From assembly GCF_007556605.1 (NCBI RefSeq), contig NZ_VJND01000003.1:1-64000 (forward strand): 64,000 bases of DNA, in the 5' to 3' direction. Positions 26,012 through 36,743 of the stretch are shown in pieces. Position 1 is the stretch's first letter. Every line of letters starts with the position of its first letter. The notes beneath the pieces were generated by a model. It searched no databases. It was not told where the DNA came from and saw nothing but the letters and a program-made list of their open reading frames with translations. A program made the position numbers and the translations under genes. Source of the stretch: Tepidimonas sediminis. GTDB taxonomy: Bacteria; Pseudomonadota; Gammaproteobacteria; Burkholderiales; Burkholderiaceae_C.

Positions 26012-26944
26012 ATGATGCCCGCCCTGTCCGATCAGCCCGCCCCGTCCGCCTGGCCCGCCGGCCGGCCCGATCCGCTCAGCCTGCAGCCGCCGCTGCCGGA
26101 CGTGACCGCGCAGGCCGAGGCCGATGCGGCACGCGCGCTGGCGGAGGATGTCGGCAGCGGCGACCTGACGGCGGCGCTGGCGCCGGCCGGGCAGCGCGTG
26201 CGCGCGCGCGTGATCGCGCGCGACAGCGCCGTGGTGTGCGGCCGGCCGTGGGTGCAGGCGGCGCTGCACGCGCTGGACGCCGGCGCGCGCTGGGACTGGC
26301 GCGTCGACGAGGGCGGCCGCGTGGAGCCCGGCGCCACCGTGTTCGAGGTCGAGGCCGAGGCGCGCGCGCTGCTGAGCGCCGAGCGCACGATGCTGAACTT
26401 TCTGCAGACGCTCTCCGCTGTGGCCACCTTGACGCGCCGCTATGTGGACGCCGTGGCCGGCACGCGCGCGCGCATCTGCGACACGCGCAAGACGCTGCCC
26501 GGGCTGCGCGTGGCGCAGAAGTATGCGGTGCGCATGGGCGGAGGGCTCAACCACCGCATGGGCCTGCACGACGCCATCCTGATCAAGGAAAACCACATCG
26601 CCGCCTGTGGCGGCGTGGCCGAGGCGCTGCGGCGCGCGCAGCGGCTGGCACCGCAGGCGCTGTTCGTGCAGATCGAGGTCGAGACGCTGGCCCAGCTCGA
26701 CGAGGCGCTGGACGCCGGCGCGCGTCTGATCCTGCTGGACAACATGGAGCTGCCGACGCTGCGCGAGGCGGTGCGGCGCAATGACGCCCACCCCGGCGGC
26801 GGGGCGGTGCTGGAGATTTCGGGCGGCGTGACGCTGGCCAACGTGCGGGCGCTCGCGGAGACCGGCGTGGACCGCATCTCGGTGGGGGCGCTGACGAAGG
26901 ACGTGCAGGCCGTGGACCTGTCGATGCGCCTGCTGCCGGCGTAA
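26012..26944 (+). CDS. nadC: Nicotinate-nucleotide pyrophosphorylase (quinolinate phosphoribosyltransferase)
   Basis: NadC converts quinolinate and PRPP into nicotinate mononucleotide. The 310-residue reading shows [71 protein letters not shown] and EISGGV. The frame is open back to 25910, but that part crosses the divergent panB promoter region and has no homology to the family, so ATG 26012 is preferred. nadA follows after 16 bp; nadB is not in the window. Confidence 0.95.
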   Translation: MMPALSDQPAPSAWPAGRPDPLSLQPPLPDVTAQAEADAARALAEDVGSGDLTAALAPAGQRVRARVIARDSAVVCGRPWVQAALHALDAGARWDWRVDEGGRVEPGATVFEVEAEARALLSAERTMLNFLQTLSAVATLTRRYVDAVAGTRARICDTRKTLPGLRVAQKYAVRMGGGLNHRMGLHDAILIKENHIAACGGVAEALRRAQRLAPQALFVQIEVETLAQLDEALDAGARLILLDNMELPTLREAVRRNDAHPGGGAVLEISGGVTLANVRALAETGVDRISVGALTKDVQAVDLSMRLLPA

Positions 26945-26960
26945 AAGGACGAGCGACGAG

Positions 26961-28058
26961 ATGGAACACGTGATCGAGGTGGAGGTCGAGCAGCCGGCGT
27001 GCACCACGCGCCACGCGTGGGCGCGGGTGCCGCAGGAGCCGTCCCCGGCGGAGCGGCAGGCGCTGAAGGCCCGCATCGCCGAGCTGCTGCGCGCGCGCGA
27101 CGCGGTGCTGGTGGCGCACTACTACGTGCACCCGGACCTGCAGGATCTGGCCGAGGCCACCGGGGGGCTGGTCAGCGACAGCCTGGAGATGGCGCGCTTC
27201 GGCCGCGACCATCCGGCGCGCACGCTGGTGGTGGCCGGCGTGCGCTTCATGGGCGAGACGGCCAAGATCCTGTCGCCCGACAAGACGGTGCTGATGCCGG
27301 ATCTGGACGCGACCTGCTCGCTGGACATCGGCTGCCCGCCCGACGACTTCGCGGCGTTCCGCGCCGAGCACCCCGACCGCACGGTGGTGGTCTATGCCAA
27401 CACCAGCGCCGCGGTGAAGGCGCAGGCCGACTGGGTGGTGACCTCCAGCTGTGCGCTCGACATCGTCGGTGCGCTGCGCGACGCCGGGCACCGCATCCTG
27501 TGGGCGCCGGACAAGCACCTGGGCGGCTACATCCAGCGCGAGACCGGCGCCGACATGGTGCTGTGGCGCGGCTCCTGCGTCGTGCACGACGAGTTCAAGG
27601 CGTTCGAGCTGGAGGCGCTGCGGCGCGAGTACCCCGAGGCCAAGGTGCTGGTGCACCCGGAAAGCCCGGCGGCGGTGGTGGCGCAGGCCGACGTGGTCGG
27701 CTCGACCTCGCAGATCCTGCAGGCCGCCGCCACCCTGCCGGCCAGGGTGTTCATCGTCGCCACCGACAGCGGCCTGATGCACCAGCTGCGCCAGCGCCAC
27801 CCGGACAAGCTGTTCCTGGAGGCCCCCACCGCCGGCAACGGCGCCACCTGCAAGAGCTGCGCGCACTGCCCGTGGATGGCGATGAACGGCCTGCGCGGCG
27901 TGCTGGAGGTGCTGGAGACCGGGCTCAACGAGATCCACGTGGCGCCGGAGCTGATCCCGCGTGCCCGGTTGCCGATCGAGCGGATGCTGGCCTTCACCGC
28001 GGCGCGCAAGCGCGGCGAGCCGCCCGGCGCGCTGGTGCCGGGGCTCGGCGCGGTCTGA
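26961..28058 (+). CDS. nadA: Quinolinate synthase A
   Basis: NadA condenses iminoaspartate with dihydroxyacetone phosphate using a [4Fe-4S] cluster. Key parts: [25 protein letters not shown], the cysteines in [11 protein letters not shown] and SSCALDIV, and the C-terminal [16 protein letters not shown]. The length of 365 residues is normal. It is co-directional with nadC, 16 bp downstream, so the pair forms a short NAD operon. A strong hairpin follows the stop. Confidence 0.96.
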   Translation: MEHVIEVEVEQPACTTRHAWARVPQEPSPAERQALKARIAELLRARDAVLVAHYYVHPDLQDLAEATGGLVSDSLEMARFGRDHPARTLVVAGVRFMGETAKILSPDKTVLMPDLDATCSLDIGCPPDDFAAFRAEHPDRTVVVYANTSAAVKAQADWVVTSSCALDIVGALRDAGHRILWAPDKHLGGYIQRETGADMVLWRGSCVVHDEFKAFELEALRREYPEAKVLVHPESPAAVVAQADVVGSTSQILQAAATLPARVFIVATDSGLMHQLRQRHPDKLFLEAPTAGNGATCKSCAHCPWMAMNGLRGVLEVLETGLNEIHVAPELIPRARLPIERMLAFTAARKRGEPPGALVPGLGAV

Positions 28059-28068
28059 GGCCGGCGTG

Positions 28069-28105
28069 CCCGCCAAGACCCTTCAGGCTGCAGGGTGATG
28101 GCGGG
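28069..28105 (+). terminator. Nested hairpin after nadA
   Basis: CCCGCCA (28069-28075) pairs with TGGCGGG (28099-28105) and ACCCT (28078-28082) with AGGGT (28092-28096). They are separated by an AG/GA internal loop that could form tandem sheared G-A pairs. No T-tract follows. Its position 10 nt after the nadA stop suggests transcription termination or 3' end protection. Confidence 0.5.
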
Positions 28106-28186
28106 CCGCTGCCAACCGTGGCATCGTGCGGTCCGCAGGCGCTGCCGGCTCAGGCCGGCGGCTGCCCGGCACGAGGAGCGGACACG

Positions 28187-28849
28187 ATGGTGACGAGCAT
28201 GCGACCGGCGCCCCGCTGGCGGGCCTGGGTCATCGCCCTGGCGACCATGGAGGCGGCGTCGCGGGCGACGGCCCTGACGCTCGACGATGTCGCCCGCGAG
28301 GGTGAACTGCGCTTTCTGGCCGAGCGGCCCGACCCGGGCGCCTACCGCTACGACGCCGAGGCGCGCATCGACGCCGACAGCCTGCGTGAGGGCGTGGTCA
28401 CGATGCGCACCTGCCATCGCCAGCTCGATCCCAACCCGCGCATCGTGGTGGCGTTCAACCCCGAGCGCGTGCAGTCGATCGACATCGTCAGCACCGAGGG
28501 CGTCGGCCGCGCGTGGGTGGAGGGGCGTCGTGTCGAGCTGGCCGACGTCCGCCGCGGTGGCAGCGTCTGCATCGACCTGCGCACGCGCGCGCTGGAGCCG
28601 ATCGGCGAGGGCCGCTGGCGTCTGCACGCCGGCCCGCTGATGCGCCGCTATCTGGACGGCTACCTGCCGATGGAGGCCGAGCTCAAGGTCGTCTGGCCGC
28701 CGGGCCTGCTGCAGGTGACCACCACCGATCCCGCACCGCAGCCGGGCGTGAAGCTGTCGGCCGGCACCGACGGCGCCACGCTGCACGTGACCTTCGCCGG
28801 CCGCCTGTCGGCCACGTGGGAGCTGCAGCGCCCCGCCGCGGCGCGCTAG
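28187..28849 (+). CDS. Predicted periplasmic protein of unknown function
   Basis: I do not recognise this 220-residue protein. It starts with basic residues and a hydrophobic stretch (WRAWVIALATMEAASRATA), consistent with a signal peptide cleaved near residue 28. The rest is beta-rich with many short charged segments, two cysteines (TCHRQ and SVCIDL) and no membrane segment. GAGGAG upstream supports the ATG at 28187. It stands alone after the nadA hairpin. Its TAG stop shares the palindrome CTAG with the stop of the convergent DUF2442 gene. An envelope or secreted role is inference from the leader only. Confidence 0.65.
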   Translation: MVTSMRPAPRWRAWVIALATMEAASRATALTLDDVAREGELRFLAERPDPGAYRYDAEARIDADSLREGVVTMRTCHRQLDPNPRIVVAFNPERVQSIDIVSTEGVGRAWVEGRRVELADVRRGGSVCIDLRTRALEPIGEGRWRLHAGPLMRRYLDGYLPMEAELKVVWPPGLLQVTTTDPAPQPGVKLSAGTDGATLHVTFAGRLSATWELQRPAAAR

Positions 28850-29151
28850 GCCGCGGCCGGTGCACCGGTTGCGGACTGTTCTGCGGTGGCTTGCGTGTCG
28901 CCTGCCGTGGCGATCGGAACACTGCGGTCGTACAGGGTCTCGGGGGCGATGTCGATCTCGCCGGCCCAGGCCACCGTCCCCCAGGCCACGTGGGCGGTGG
29001 CGAAACGGCCCGGTTCCTTCAGACGGTCAAATGGCGGACGCGCCAACAGCGGCTCGACGTCGAAGCGGCGCTGCTCGCCATTTTCGAAGCGCAGGCGCAG
29101 CGTCCACGGCGGCTCCACCTGCACTTCCACCACGTCCAACAGCGTTGACAT
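28846..29151 (-). CDS. DUF2442 domain protein
   Basis: The 101-residue protein matches the DUF2442 pattern: VVEVQVEPPWTLRLRFENGEQRRFDVEPLL, then GRFATAHVAWGTVAWAGEIDIAPETLY. The last 20 residues are a low-complexity Ala/Thr tail. It lies 30 bp downstream of the DUF4160 gene on the same strand, a pairing seen widely in bacteria with no function I can cite; a toxin-antitoxin-like module has to be considered. It overlaps the stop of the convergent gene by 4 nt. Confidence 0.78.
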   Translation of the reverse strand: MSTLLDVVEVQVEPPWTLRLRFENGEQRRFDVEPLLARPPFDRLKEPGRFATAHVAWGTVAWAGEIDIAPETLYDRSVPIATAGDTQATAEQSATGAPAAA

Positions 29152-29181
29152 CGGCTGACTCCTTCGACGACGGACCTCGGC

Positions 29182-29451
29182 TCACTGCAGCGGGGGGATG
29201 CGGAATGGTTCGACGCCCTGACAGACCAGTTCCCAGTCCGCCATCAGCTCGTCGCGGTGCAGTTCGATCCCGGCCTGCAGCAGCCTGAGCTGCTTCGGCG
29301 GCAGTTCGCCGGCCAGCACCGAGCCGTCGTCGATCGCCACCGCCGCCTTGTGCCCCTGGTAGCGGGCATGGATGGGGGCGCGGTGGTGGCGATCCTGGTC
29401 CTCGTAGAAGATCGCCACCACGATCCCGTAAAACATGCTGATGACGGGCAT
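29182..29451 (-). CDS. DUF4160 domain protein
   Basis: The 89-residue protein has the DUF4160 signature PVISMFYGIVVAIFYEDQDRHHRAPIHARYQG, followed by AAVAIDDGSVLAGELPPKQLRLL and a C-terminal ELMADWELV. DUF4160 is small, cytoplasmic and uncharacterised. The ATG at 29451 lies in the first copy of a perfect 19-bp tandem duplication. The second copy carries a matching ATG at 29470 in another frame. It is followed by its usual partner, a DUF2442 gene. No strong ribosome site is visible. Confidence 0.78.
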   Translation of the reverse strand: MPVISMFYGIVVAIFYEDQDRHHRAPIHARYQGHKAAVAIDDGSVLAGELPPKQLRLLQAGIELHRDELMADWELVCQGVEPFRIPPLQ

Positions 29452-29472
29452 GGATGCTGATGACGGGCATGG
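29435..29472. repeat. 19-bp perfect tandem duplication over the DUF4160 start
   Basis: ATGCTGATGACGGGCATGG occurs twice head to tail (29435-29453 and 29454-29472). Because 19 is not a multiple of 3, the copied start codon opens a different reading frame from the real one. Confidence 0.95.
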
Positions 29473-29512
29473 CCGGCCCAGTCTAGCGCAAGACCGTCAC
29501 GGCGGGGGAGAG

Positions 29513-31537
<2,025 letters not shown>

Positions 31538-31540
31538 GCG

Positions 31541-31546
31541 ATTGTA
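31541..31546 (-). promoter_or_regulatory. -10 box of the thiC promoter
   Basis: TACAAT on the minus strand (complement of 31541-31546) lies just upstream of the riboswitch, so the transcript would begin close to its P1 stem. The -35 position (about 31564-31569) holds only a weak TGCACG. Confidence 0.5.
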
Positions 31547-31588
31547 GGAAAGGTCGGTCGTGCGTGCACCTGGTTTCATGATGTGGAA

Positions 31589-31855
31589 TCAAGCCTCACT
31601 ATCGTGAAAGCGGTGCCGCGCCGTGCGTGCGTCTCGTTCCGTATCGTCATGACGACATTCCATAATTCGAAATAGTTGCGCAACCCATTGAAATACAAGA
31701 TGCAAAACTAGTCTTCTATAAGACACAAGACATGTTTTATGTCTTATAGAAGACTTATACTTGCGCCAACGGCGGCGCGGTGTTCCTGGCGGACGATGCG
31801 GCGCCGCCGACGGGGTTGACCTTTTTGCCTGCAACGACGACCAAGGAGTCTGACG
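31589..31855 (+). promoter_or_regulatory. aceA control region: AT-rich, with palindromes and a -10 box
   Basis: The window's only gap over 300 bp (31346-31855) ends with this stretch. Bases 31640-31765 are far more AT-rich than the surroundings. They hold palindromes TCGTCATGACGA (31644-31655) and TTGCGCAA (31676-31683), a 16-bp inverted repeat (separate entry) and TATACT at 31756-31761 as the likely aceA -10. About 90 nt of leader follow, ending in AAGGAG before the aceA ATG. Confidence 0.55.
31710..31755 (+). promoter_or_regulatory. Perfect 16-bp inverted repeat, probable aceA operator
   Basis: AGTCTTCTATAAGACA (31710-31725) and its exact reverse complement (31740-31755) flank a 14-bp spacer; within it, AGACAT (31728-31733) and ATGTCT (31739-31744) form an inner palindrome. 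The right arm abuts the putative -10 (31756-31761), so a bound dimer or tetramer would block RNA polymerase. The regulator is unknown; GntR-like or short-chain acyl-CoA regulators are candidates for glyoxylate genes. Confidence 0.7.
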
Positions 31856-33175
31856 ATGACGCAACCACTCACCCGCGAGCAGCAGATCGCCGCGCTGGAG
31901 AAGGACTGGGCCGAGAACCCGCGCTGGAAGGGCATCAAGCGCGGCTACACCGCCGCCGATGTCGTGCGCCTGCGCGGCTCGGTGCAGATCGAGTACACGC
32001 TGGCCAAGCGCGGCGCCGAGAAGCTCTGGCGCCTGATCAACGGCGAGGCCAAGAAAGGCTACGTCAACGCCTTCGGCGCGGTCACCGCAGGCCAGGCGAT
32101 GCAGCAGGCCAAGGCCGGCCTGGAGGCGGTGTACCTGTCGGGCTGGCAGGTGGCGGCGGACGCCAACACCAGCGAGACGATGTACCCGGACCAGTCGCTC
32201 TACGCCTACGACTCGGTGCCGACGATGGTGCGCCGCATCAACAACACCTTCAAGCGCGCCGACGAGATCCAGTGGAGCCGCGGCATCGGCCCCGGTGACG
32301 CCGGCTACATCGACTACTTCCTGCCGATCGTGGCGGACGCGGAAGCCGGCTTCGGCGGCGTGCTCAACGCCTTCGAGCTGATGAAGAACATGATCGCCGC
32401 GGGTGCGGCCGGCGTGCACTTCGAGGACCAGCTGGCCGCGGTGAAGAAGTGCGGCCACATGGGCGGCAAGGTGCTGGTGCCGACGCAGGAGGCGATCGAG
32501 AAGCTGATCGCCGCGCGCTTCGCGGCCGACGTGATGGGCGTGCCCACCATCGTGCTGGCGCGCACCGACGCCGAGGCGGCCAATCTGCTGACCAGCGATC
32601 ACGACCCCAACGACCGTCCGTTCCTGACCGGCGAGCGCACGCAGGAGGGCTTCTTCCGCGTCAGGAACGGCCTGGAGCAGGCGATCAGCCGCGGCGTGGC
32701 CTACGCGCCGTACGCCGACCTGGTGTGGTGCGAGACCGGTACGCCGGACCTGGGCTTTGCGCGCGAGTTCGCGCAGGCCATCCACGAGAAGTACCCCGGC
32801 AAGCTGCTGGCCTACAACTGCTCGCCGTCGTTCAACTGGAAGAAGAACCTCGACGACAAGACCATCGCCGAGTTCCAGGACAAGCTGTCGGAGATGGGCT
32901 ACAAGTACCAGTTCATCACGCTGGCCGGCATCCACATCAACTGGTACAACACGTTCATGTTCGCGTACCACTACGCGCGCGGCCAGGGCATGAAGCACTA
33001 CGTCGACATGGTGCAGGAGCCCGAGTTCAAGGCGCGCGAGCTGGGCTACACCTTCGTGTCGCACCAGCAGGAAGTCGGCGCCGGCTACTTCGACGACGTC
33101 ACCACCGTCATCCAGGGTGGCTCCTCCAGCGTCAAGGCGCTGGCCGGCTCCACCGAGGAGGCGCAGTTCCACTGA
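31856..33175 (+). CDS. aceA: Isocitrate lyase
   Basis: AceA cleaves isocitrate to succinate and glyoxylate, the entry to the glyoxylate shunt used on acetate or fatty acids. The active-site loop KKCGHMGGK (Cys at residue 199), [31 protein letters not shown] and YNCSPSFNW are all present, and 439 residues is the short bacterial form. AAGGAG precedes the ATG. It stands alone between its own operator region and a strong terminator; no malate synthase is adjacent. Confidence 0.97.
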   Translation: MTQPLTREQQIAALEKDWAENPRWKGIKRGYTAADVVRLRGSVQIEYTLAKRGAEKLWRLINGEAKKGYVNAFGAVTAGQAMQQAKAGLEAVYLSGWQVAADANTSETMYPDQSLYAYDSVPTMVRRINNTFKRADEIQWSRGIGPGDAGYIDYFLPIVADAEAGFGGVLNAFELMKNMIAAGAAGVHFEDQLAAVKKCGHMGGKVLVPTQEAIEKLIAARFAADVMGVPTIVLARTDAEAANLLTSDHDPNDRPFLTGERTQEGFFRVRNGLEQAISRGVAYAPYADLVWCETGTPDLGFAREFAQAIHEKYPGKLLAYNCSPSFNWKKNLDDKTIAEFQDKLSEMGYKYQFITLAGIHINWYNTFMFAYHYARGQGMKHYVDMVQEPEFKARELGYTFVSHQQEVGAGYFDDVTTVIQGGSSSVKALAGSTEEAQFH

Positions 33176-33229
33176 TCGGCGCCGCTGCCGCGCGCCCCGG
33201 ACGGGGGCGCGGCGCGGTCCGTGCCGCCC

Positions 33230-33263
33230 GCCCGCGCAGGCCCTCGTGGCCGCGCGGGCTTTT
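33230..33263 (+). terminator. Intrinsic terminator after aceA
   Basis: GCCCGCGC (33230-33237) pairs with GCGCGGGC (33252-33259), with an inner GGCC/GGCC stem and a 5-nt loop, followed by TTTT. It lies 55 bp after the aceA stop and before the convergent nitroreductase gene. Confidence 0.8.
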
Positions 33264-33308
33264 CGCCTGGGGCGGGCGCCGCGCCGCCGCCGTGGCGCCA
33301 GAACGGCG

Positions 33309-33902
33309 TCAGACGATGCGACAGGCCTCGTCGAAACCGAGTCGGGGGCCGCGCGGGTGCAGCCCGGCGGGGTCCCCATAGCCGAGGTTGCACAGGAAGT
33401 TCGTGCGCACCGTCGTGCCGGCCCAGAAGGCCGCATCGACCGCCGCGGCGTCGAAGCCGCTCATCGGTCCGCAGTCCAGGCCCAGCGCGCGCGCCGCCAG
33501 GATGAAGTAGCCGCCCTGCAGGCTGGCGTTGCGCAGCGCGGTGGTGGCGATCAGCTCCGGGTTGCCCGCGAACCAGTCGCGTGCCGCCGGGTTGTGCGGA
33601 AACAGCCGCGGCAGCTGCTCGTAAAACGCCATGTCCATGCCGAGGATGGCCGTCACCGGTGCGGCGGCGGTCTGGGCGCGGTTGCCCTCCATCAGGCACG
33701 GCAGCAGGCGCGCCTTGGCCTCGGGGCTGGTGACGAAGACGATGCGTGCCGGGCTGCAGTTGGCCGAGGTCGGCCCCCACTTCATCAGGTCGTAGAGGCG
33801 GCGCAGCAGCGCCTCGGGCACCGGGCGCGGCTGCCAGGCGTGGTGGGTGCGCGCGTGGTCGAACAGTTGCTCGGTGGTGATCGGATGGAGGGTGTCGGTC
33901 AT
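33309..33902 (-). CDS. Nitroreductase-family protein, RutE/malonic semialdehyde reductase-like
   Basis: This 197-residue FMN flavoprotein resembles the RutE/HadB branch of nitroreductases: [22 protein letters not shown], then [31 protein letters not shown] and LCNLGYGD. Members reduce malonic semialdehyde, quinones or nitro compounds with NAD(P)H. No other rut genes are near, so the physiological substrate is open. The frame continues upstream to 34088, but ATG 33902 begins the family homology. It is divergent from thrS and convergent with aceA. Confidence 0.85.
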   Translation of the reverse strand: MTDTLHPITTEQLFDHARTHHAWQPRPVPEALLRRLYDLMKWGPTSANCSPARIVFVTSPEAKARLLPCLMEGNRAQTAAAPVTAILGMDMAFYEQLPRLFPHNPAARDWFAGNPELIATTALRNASLQGGYFILAARALGLDCGPMSGFDAAAVDAAFWAGTTVRTNFLCNLGYGDPAGLHPRGPRLGFDEACRIV

Positions 33903-34099
33903 GGCGTTGGTGGAGTGGAACGGGACGCGCGACGCGATTGTGCCGCGCGCGCCTGCGGCACGGCTCGCCTGGGGCTTCTGTGCGAAAATCGGGCGACTCC
34001 GGCGGCGGCGCGCCGGCGCCCCTTGGCCCGCGGTCTCCCGCGCGCCGGCAGGGTGCTGGCCGGATACCCCCCACTCGCCCCGCCGCATGCCAGTGTTGC

Positions 34100-34123
34100 A
34101 GCGCGGCCGCCAGCCGCGCTTTT
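34100..34123 (+). terminator. Terminator-like hairpin in the thrS leader (candidate attenuator)
   Basis: AGCGCGGC (34100-34107), a 5-nt loop and GCCGCGCT (34113-34120) form a perfect 8-bp stem followed by TTT after a terminal T. It ends 19 nt before the thrS ATG. The element has the form of an intrinsic terminator inside the leader. I did not find a clear competing antiterminator or T-box. The rest of the 240-bp gap shows nothing further that I can name. Confidence 0.5.
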
Positions 34124-34142
34124 GCCTTCAGGACCTGCATCC

Positions 34143-36068
34143 ATGATCCAGATCACGCTTCCCGACGGCGCGCAGCGCAGCTTCGACGGTCCCGTGACGG
34201 TGGGCCAGATCGCCGCGGCCATCGGTCCGGGCCTGGCCAAGGCGGCCGTGGCCGGCAAGGTGCAACACGACGGCGAGGCCGCGGCGCGCACCGTGGACCT
34301 CAGCCACGTCGTCGAGCGCGACGCGCGCGTCTGGATCCTGACGCCGAAGGATCCGGAGGGGCTGGAGGTGGTGCGCCACTCCACGGCGCACCTGCTGGCG
34401 TACGCGGTCAAGGAGCTGTTCCCGGACGCGCAGGTCACCATCGGCCCGGTGATCGAGGACGGGTTCTACTACGACTTCAGCTACAAGCGCCCGTTCACGC
34501 CAGAGGATCTGGCCGCGATCGAGAAGAAGATGGCCGAGCTGGCCGCGCGCGACGAGCCGGTGCAGCGCCGCGTGCTGCCGCGCGAGGAGGCGGTGGCGCA
34601 TTTCCGGGCGATGGGCGAACACTACAAGGCCGAGATCATCGCCAGCATCCCCGAGGGCGAGGAGATCAGCCTCTACCGCGAGGGCAGCTTCGAGGATCTG
34701 TGCCGCGGCCCGCACGTCCCCTCCACCGGCAAGCTCAGGCACTTCAAGCTGATGAAGGTGGCCGGCGCCTACTGGCGCGGCGACCACCGCAACGAGCAGC
34801 TGCAGCGCATCTACGGGACCGCCTGGGCCAGCAAGGAGGATCTGCAGGCCTACCTGCACCGGCTGGAGGAGGCCGAGCGGCGCGACCATCGCCGGCTGGG
34901 CAAGGAGCTCGACCTGTTCCACCTCGACGAGCATGCGCCGGGGCTGGTGTTCTGGCACCCGAAGGGCTGGACGCTGTGGCAGCAGGTCGAGCAGTACATG
35001 CGGCAGGTCTACCGCGACAACGGCTACCTGGAGGTCAAGGGCCCGCAGATCCTGGACAAGGCGCTGTGGGAGAAGACCGGCCACTGGGACAAGTACCGGG
35101 ACAACATGTTCATCACCGAGAGCGAGAAGCGCGACTACGCGATCAAGCCGATGAACTGCCCCGGCCACATCCTGATCTTCAAGCAGGGGGTGAAGAGCTA
35201 CCGCGACCTGCCGCTGCGCTACGGCGAATTCGGCCAATGCCACCGCAACGAGCCCAGCGGCGGCCTGCACGGCCTGCTGCGCGTGCGCGGCTTCACGCAG
35301 GACGACGGCCACATCTTCTGCACCGAGGACCAGATCCTGGCGGAATGCGACGCCTTCACGCGGTTGCTGAAGAAGGTGTACGCGGACTTTGGCTTTACCG
35401 AGATCCTCTACAAGGTCTCGACGCGGCCGGCGGCGCGCATCGGCTCGGACGAGCTGTGGGACAAGGCCGAGGCCGCGCTGATGCAGAGCCTGCGCGAGTC
35501 GGGCTGCGCGTTCACGATCTCGCCGGGCGAGGGCGCCTTCTACGGCCCGAAGATCGAGTACACGCTCAAGGACGCCATCGGCCGCGAATGGCAGTGCGGC
35601 ACGATCCAGGTCGACTTCAACCTGGCCGAGCGGCTCGATGCCGAGTACGTGGCCGAGGACGGCAGCCGGCGCCGCCCGGTGATCCTGCACCGCGCCATCG
35701 TCGGCAGCCTGGAGCGCTTCATCGGCATCCTGATCGAGCAGCACGCCGGCGCCCTGCCGGCGTGGCTGGCGCCGGTGCAGGCGGTGGTGCTCAACATCAC
35801 CGACGCGCAGGCCGACTACTGTGGCGAAATTGCCAAGGCGTTGCGTGAACAGGGCTTTCGCGTCGCGCTGGATCTTGGCAGCGAGAAGATCACCTATAAA
35901 ATCCGCCAGCATGCGCTGCAGAAGGTGCCCTACATCCTCGTCGTCGGTGACAAGGAGAAGGCCGCCGGCAGCGTGGCCGTGCGGGCGCGCGGCAACCAGG
36001 ATCTCGGGGTGATGCCCCTGGCCGGTTTCATCGAGCGCCTGCGTTCGGACATCGCGTCCAAACGTTGA
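34143..36068 (+). CDS. thrS: Threonyl-tRNA synthetase
   Basis: ThrS charges tRNA-Thr. The 641 residues contain the TGS domain (1-60), the editing domain with HSTAHLLA near residue 79 and LCRGPH near 186, and the class II core with MNCPGH near 338 (zinc cysteine), motif 2 [11 protein letters not shown] and motif 3 [13 protein letters not shown]. The C-terminal anticodon domain follows. ATG at 34143 starts exactly at the TGS domain; AGGA precedes it. infC follows after 15 bp, as in the classic thrS-infC-rpmI-rplT-pheST operon. Confidence 0.98.
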   Translation: MIQITLPDGAQRSFDGPVTVGQIAAAIGPGLAKAAVAGKVQHDGEAAARTVDLSHVVERDARVWILTPKDPEGLEVVRHSTAHLLAYAVKELFPDAQVTIGPVIEDGFYYDFSYKRPFTPEDLAAIEKKMAELAARDEPVQRRVLPREEAVAHFRAMGEHYKAEIIASIPEGEEISLYREGSFEDLCRGPHVPSTGKLRHFKLMKVAGAYWRGDHRNEQLQRIYGTAWASKEDLQAYLHRLEEAERRDHRRLGKELDLFHLDEHAPGLVFWHPKGWTLWQQVEQYMRQVYRDNGYLEVKGPQILDKALWEKTGHWDKYRDNMFITESEKRDYAIKPMNCPGHILIFKQGVKSYRDLPLRYGEFGQCHRNEPSGGLHGLLRVRGFTQDDGHIFCTEDQILAECDAFTRLLKKVYADFGFTEILYKVSTRPAARIGSDELWDKAEAALMQSLRESGCAFTISPGEGAFYGPKIEYTLKDAIGREWQCGTIQVDFNLAERLDAEYVAEDGSRRRPVILHRAIVGSLERFIGILIEQHAGALPAWLAPVQAVVLNITDAQADYCGEIAKALREQGFRVALDLGSEKITYKIRQHALQKVPYILVVGDKEKAAGSVAVRARGNQDLGVMPLAGFIERLRSDIASKR

Positions 36069-36083
36069 CGAAGGAAATCCACC

Positions 36084-36692
36084 ATCGCTACCCCGCGTCC
36101 CAGCAACTTCCGTGACCGCCGCCAGCGCGAAGAGCGGCAGCACCGGCTCAACCGCGAGATCACCGCGCCCGAGGTGCGCCTGACCGGCCCCGACGGGCAG
36201 CAGATCGGCATCGTGCCGCTGCAGGAGGCGTTGCGCATGGCCGGCGAGCTCGACGTCGATCTGGTCGAGATCGCGCCGATGGCCAATCCGCCGGTGTGCC
36301 GGCTGATCGATTACGGCAAGTTCAAGTACGCCGAACAGAAGAAGGCCGCCGAGGCCAAGGCCAAGCAGAAGGTCATCGAGGTCAAGGAAGTCAAGTTCCG
36401 TCCCGCCACCGACGAGGGCGACTACCAGGTCAAGATGCGCAACATCCGCCGCTTCCTGGAGGACGGCGACAAGTGCAAGGTGACGCTGCGCTTCCGCGGG
36501 CGCGAGATCACGCACCAGGAGCTGGGGCTGGCGCTGCTGGAGCGCATCCGCAACGACCTGGGCGACAGCATCGTCGTCGAGCAGTTTCCCAAGCTCGAGG
36601 GGCGCCAGATGGTGATGATGATCGCGCCGGCGCGCAAGAAGGGCGGCGGCGCGCCGAAGTCCGAGGCACCCAAGGCCGACGCGGCGGCCTGA
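36084..36692 (+). CDS. infC: Translation initiation factor IF-3, with AUC start codon
   Basis: IF-3 controls start-codon fidelity and subunit joining. With initiation at ATC 36084 the protein has 202 residues and begins [12 protein letters not shown] after the initiator, as expected for IF-3. The N-domain ([44 protein letters not shown]) and C-domain ([31 protein letters not shown]) are complete. No ATG, GTG or TTG lies at the right place; the first, GTG at 36174, would cut into the N-domain. AAGGAA sits 8 nt before the ATC. A rare start codon is the known basis of infC autoregulation. Confidence 0.93.
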   Translation: MATPRPSNFRDRRQREERQHRLNREITAPEVRLTGPDGQQIGIVPLQEALRMAGELDVDLVEIAPMANPPVCRLIDYGKFKYAEQKKAAEAKAKQKVIEVKEVKFRPATDEGDYQVKMRNIRRFLEDGDKCKVTLRFRGREITHQELGLALLERIRNDLGDSIVVEQFPKLEGRQMVMMIAPARKKGGGAPKSEAPKADAAA

Positions 36693-36743
36693 CGGCGGGC
36701 CCGATCCCTCGGGGCGAGTGAGGCCCGGGGCGCGGCCCTGGAT

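Noticed and set aside
31589-33436. 615-codon minus-strand frame over aceA and its promoter
   Set aside because: Shadow of isocitrate lyase; the plus-strand product is certain.
34128-36515. 795-codon minus-strand frame over thrS and infC
   Set aside because: Shadow of two certain genes; low-complexity Leu/Ala/Arg composition.
36174-36692. infC starting at GTG 36174
   Set aside because: This would delete the first 30 residues of the IF-3 N-domain; ATC 36084 with its ribosome site fits the full protein.
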